A stretch of DNA of 64,000 bases from contig OZ240237.1 of assembly GCA_965198025.1 (NCBI GenBank), forward strand, positions 1,054,001 to 1,118,000, written 5' to 3'. A program made the position numbers and the translations under genes. This stretch comes from CAYWWM01 sp965198025 (GTDB lineage: Bacteria > Acidobacteriota > Terriglobia > 2-12-FULL-54-10). Under the pieces are notes generated by a model. It was given only the letters and a program-made list of their open reading frames with translations, had not been told where the DNA came from and did not search any database. Positions 62,574-64,000 of this stretch are shown here, piece by piece; position 1 is the first letter of the stretch, and each line of letters starts with the position of its first letter.

Positions 62574-62705
62574 GAATCGGGGCGCGCTCCGCACAGGTGG
62601 CGCCGCCCCCGGATGGCATGGTCTGGTTCTTTGGTGTCGGTCCGCAAGGAAAAGCCTGCCGTGCCGTTCGGGTTGTCGCCGGCCGCCTGGACAGACAAGG
62701 TCTTC

Positions 62706-62781
62706 TGGTGGGCCCACCTGGATTCGAACCAGGGACCAACGGATTATGAGTCCGATGCTCTAACCGCTGAGCTATGGGCCC
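62706..62781 (-). tRNA. tRNA with CAU anticodon (Ile2 or elongator Met)
   Basis: A 76-base cloverleaf on the minus strand with encoded CCA: acceptor GGGCCCA/TGGGCCC, D-arm GCTCAGCGGTTAGAGC, anticodon loop CTCATAA (anticodon CAT), T-arm CTGGTTCGAATCCAG. The ACTCATAATC context favours lysidine-modified tRNA-Ile2, but elongator Met cannot be excluded without comparison to the genome's other CAU tRNAs. Confidence 0.95.
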
Positions 62782-62805
62782 TTCCTTGGCCTTCGACCAT
62801 CTTAC

Positions 62806-63111
62806 ATGATCGTGGCTTGCGTGGCACGTGGACCTGGACCCAAACGCAGCGTTCCGCGAGCGGAGATTCTGCGCGTGCTTCTGGTTCGAGGCAGCCATGC
62901 CAGGATAGGTGCTCTGTTGGGACTCGGTATCGGAGCGGCCACATTTGTCAGATTGTGTGGTAGACAGGATTGCGATTTGAGGCCATTGGGAGGACTCCTG
63001 TTCGGATCTCTCTTCGGAGGCATAGGAGCTGGCGTCGGAGCCTTGATCGGTAGAGCTTTTCCGAGAGGGGAAGTGATTTACGAAGCGCCGGGCTCGGGAG
63101 CAGCGAACTGA
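62806..63111 (+). CDS. glycine-zipper membrane protein, N-terminus apparently truncated
   Basis: 101 residues. From residue 18 (VPRAEILRVLLVRGSHARIG) onward it reads as the C-terminal part of a family that starts with a ~100-residue beta domain, then has glycine-zipper helices (GALLGLGIGAATF and LLFGSLFGGIGAGVGALIG) and ends EVIYEAP. The N-terminal domain is missing: upstream is the tRNA, only 24 bases away. It may be a fragment left by recombination at the tRNA. Start at 62806 is uncertain. Confidence 0.45.
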   Translation: MIVACVARGPGPKRSVPRAEILRVLLVRGSHARIGALLGLGIGAATFVRLCGRQDCDLRPLGGLLFGSLFGGIGAGVGALIGRAFPRGEVIYEAPGSGAAN

Positions 63112-63363
63112 TTGTAGAGCATCGGTAAGGCGGCATAGGTTTTCAGGCAAGGTGGAAGCAACGGATTGTGATCCCCACCGGTTGCCCGACCGGCGCAGAG
63201 CCTGATTCCTTCGCAAGTTCATATACTGATATCTCCAGATGCTGACCTCACCCGGGCGGTGGCATGTGGCGGGAGCGTGCCGAATTGCCGGGATATAGCA
63301 TGGCGTGGTTTTGGTAAACTTCATGGTATATGGTATAGGGACCAATGTACCGAGGAGGCGGGG

Positions 63364-64000
63364 ATGCCAACAGTTCATGGAAAGCCGGGGAGATTCTGGG
63401 CAGGGTTGCTGGGTCTAATCGTAGCGGGAGCTGTATGGATCGTTTCCGGCGGAATGCGGCAGGCCGAATGGAGAGAGGCTTCGCGCCACCACGGCCGGAT
63501 GGCGACCGGCGGTCCCCAACTAGTTTCGGTCGAGCCGCTGCCGGCCATGCAAGGGGAGATGTGCGAGTGGCTTCCGGCCAGTGCCATGATTCCGGTGGCG
63601 GCCGCCCCGCGGCAGGAACGGCTGGTGATGGCCGGCGCGCAGGTCCAGGAAGCAACGCCCGGGACATCGATTGACGCCGACCGCGAGCCCGTGCGCGTCA
63701 TTCGGGACTCCTATCCCACCTATAGTGCCGTGGGCGTAGACCTCGAAACCAATGAAGTGTATTTGCAGGACGAGAACCTCTTCGGTCTGATGGTCTTTGA
63801 CCGCCTGACCGACACGCCTCCTGCTGCCGCCTTCAGCGAGCCGAAGCGGCGGGTCCGCGGCAGCAACACGCGGTTGGAGTTCAATTGCGCTCTGTACATC
63901 GACCCGCAAACGGGAGACGTTTACTCGGTCAACAACGATATGGTGGACCACATGGTGGTATTTCCCCGCAACGCCGAAGGCAACGTGGCTCCCAAGCGCC
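63364..64000 (+). CDS. exported protein of unknown function, cut by window end
   Basis: Frame open from ATG 63364 (GAGGAGG just upstream) to the window edge, 212 codons so far. It starts with a membrane anchor or signal (GRFWAGLLGLIVAGAVWIV). Two related segments, VGVDLETNEVYLQDENLFGLMVFDR and YIDPQTGDVYSVNNDMVDHMVVF, look like propeller blades of the NHL/YVTN type. No stop is present in the window. Confidence 0.7.
   Translation, partial: MPTVHGKPGRFWAGLLGLIVAGAVWIVSGGMRQAEWREASRHHGRMATGGPQLVSVEPLPAMQGEMCEWLPASAMIPVAAAPRQERLVMAGAQVQEATPGTSIDADREPVRVIRDSYPTYSAVGVDLETNEVYLQDENLFGLMVFDRLTDTPPAAAFSEPKRRVRGSNTRLEFNCALYIDPQTGDVYSVNNDMVDHMVVFPRNAEGNVAPKR

Overview
The window is a high-GC bacterial chromosome segment, densely coded on both strands. 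Its mix of genes looks most like Acidobacteriota: many exported proteins (Sec and Tat signals), two DUF6152-type proteins, beta-propeller and VOC proteins with signal peptides, small exported c-type cytochromes and SpoIIE/STAS partner-switching genes. That placement is an inference from gene content; no rRNA or other marker settles it.

Layout. 0-6 kb: the end of an alpha/beta hydrolase, a membrane SpoIIE-type phosphatase, a Tsx-like outer membrane protein, a STAS anti-sigma antagonist and a LOG-type hydrolase. 6-9.3 kb: a broken IS1380-type transposase, a YjbQ-like protein, a DUF2236 oxygenase-like protein and the remains of a second DUF2236 gene. 9.4-14 kb: a LolA-like protein and an outer membrane protein, facing an RND/MMPL transporter. 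14.7-15.9 kb: a second partner-switching module whose phosphatase has decayed. 16-23 kb: a site-2 protease, a KefB-type antiporter, an SDR/VOC/RidA/thioesterase operon and two secreted proteins of unknown function.

23.2-23.9 kb holds the most notable feature. A secreted peroxiredoxin-like gene is interrupted by one in-frame UGA exactly where the catalytic cysteine belongs, giving UxxC, and a strong hairpin with an AGGUA loop begins 13 nt after it. This fits a selenoprotein with a bacterial SECIS element. 24.5-27.5 kb encodes a Na+-pumping (methylmalonyl-CoA-type) decarboxylase, including a 46-residue OadG-like subunit. ruvA and ruvB, usually adjacent, are separated by about 4.2 kb carrying a tRNA-like fragment, an IS6-type element, an nfeD/stomatin pair and an IS5 relic. 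folK follows ruvB.

34-40 kb: an exported methyltransferase, a DUF6152 protein, a Tat-exported VOC protein, a propeller protein with a CX3CH motif, and RNase R. 40-53 kb: two separate pairs, each a TPP-dependent 2-oxoacid-type enzyme with a twin-arginine N-terminus next to a small exported cytochrome c. One pair is followed by an OFA-family transporter and the other by a YVTN propeller protein. Between them lies a three-gene 2-hydroxyacyl-CoA dehydratase/activase operon. Together they suggest periplasmic oxidation of a 2-oxo acid feeding electrons to cytochrome c, which I have not seen described. 53-64 kb: a second DUF6152 protein, a serine hydrolase, an M23 peptidase, propeller proteins, a DASS transporter, threonine synthase, an amidohydrolase, a tRNA with CAU anticodon, a truncated glycine-zipper gene and a partial exported protein running off the end.
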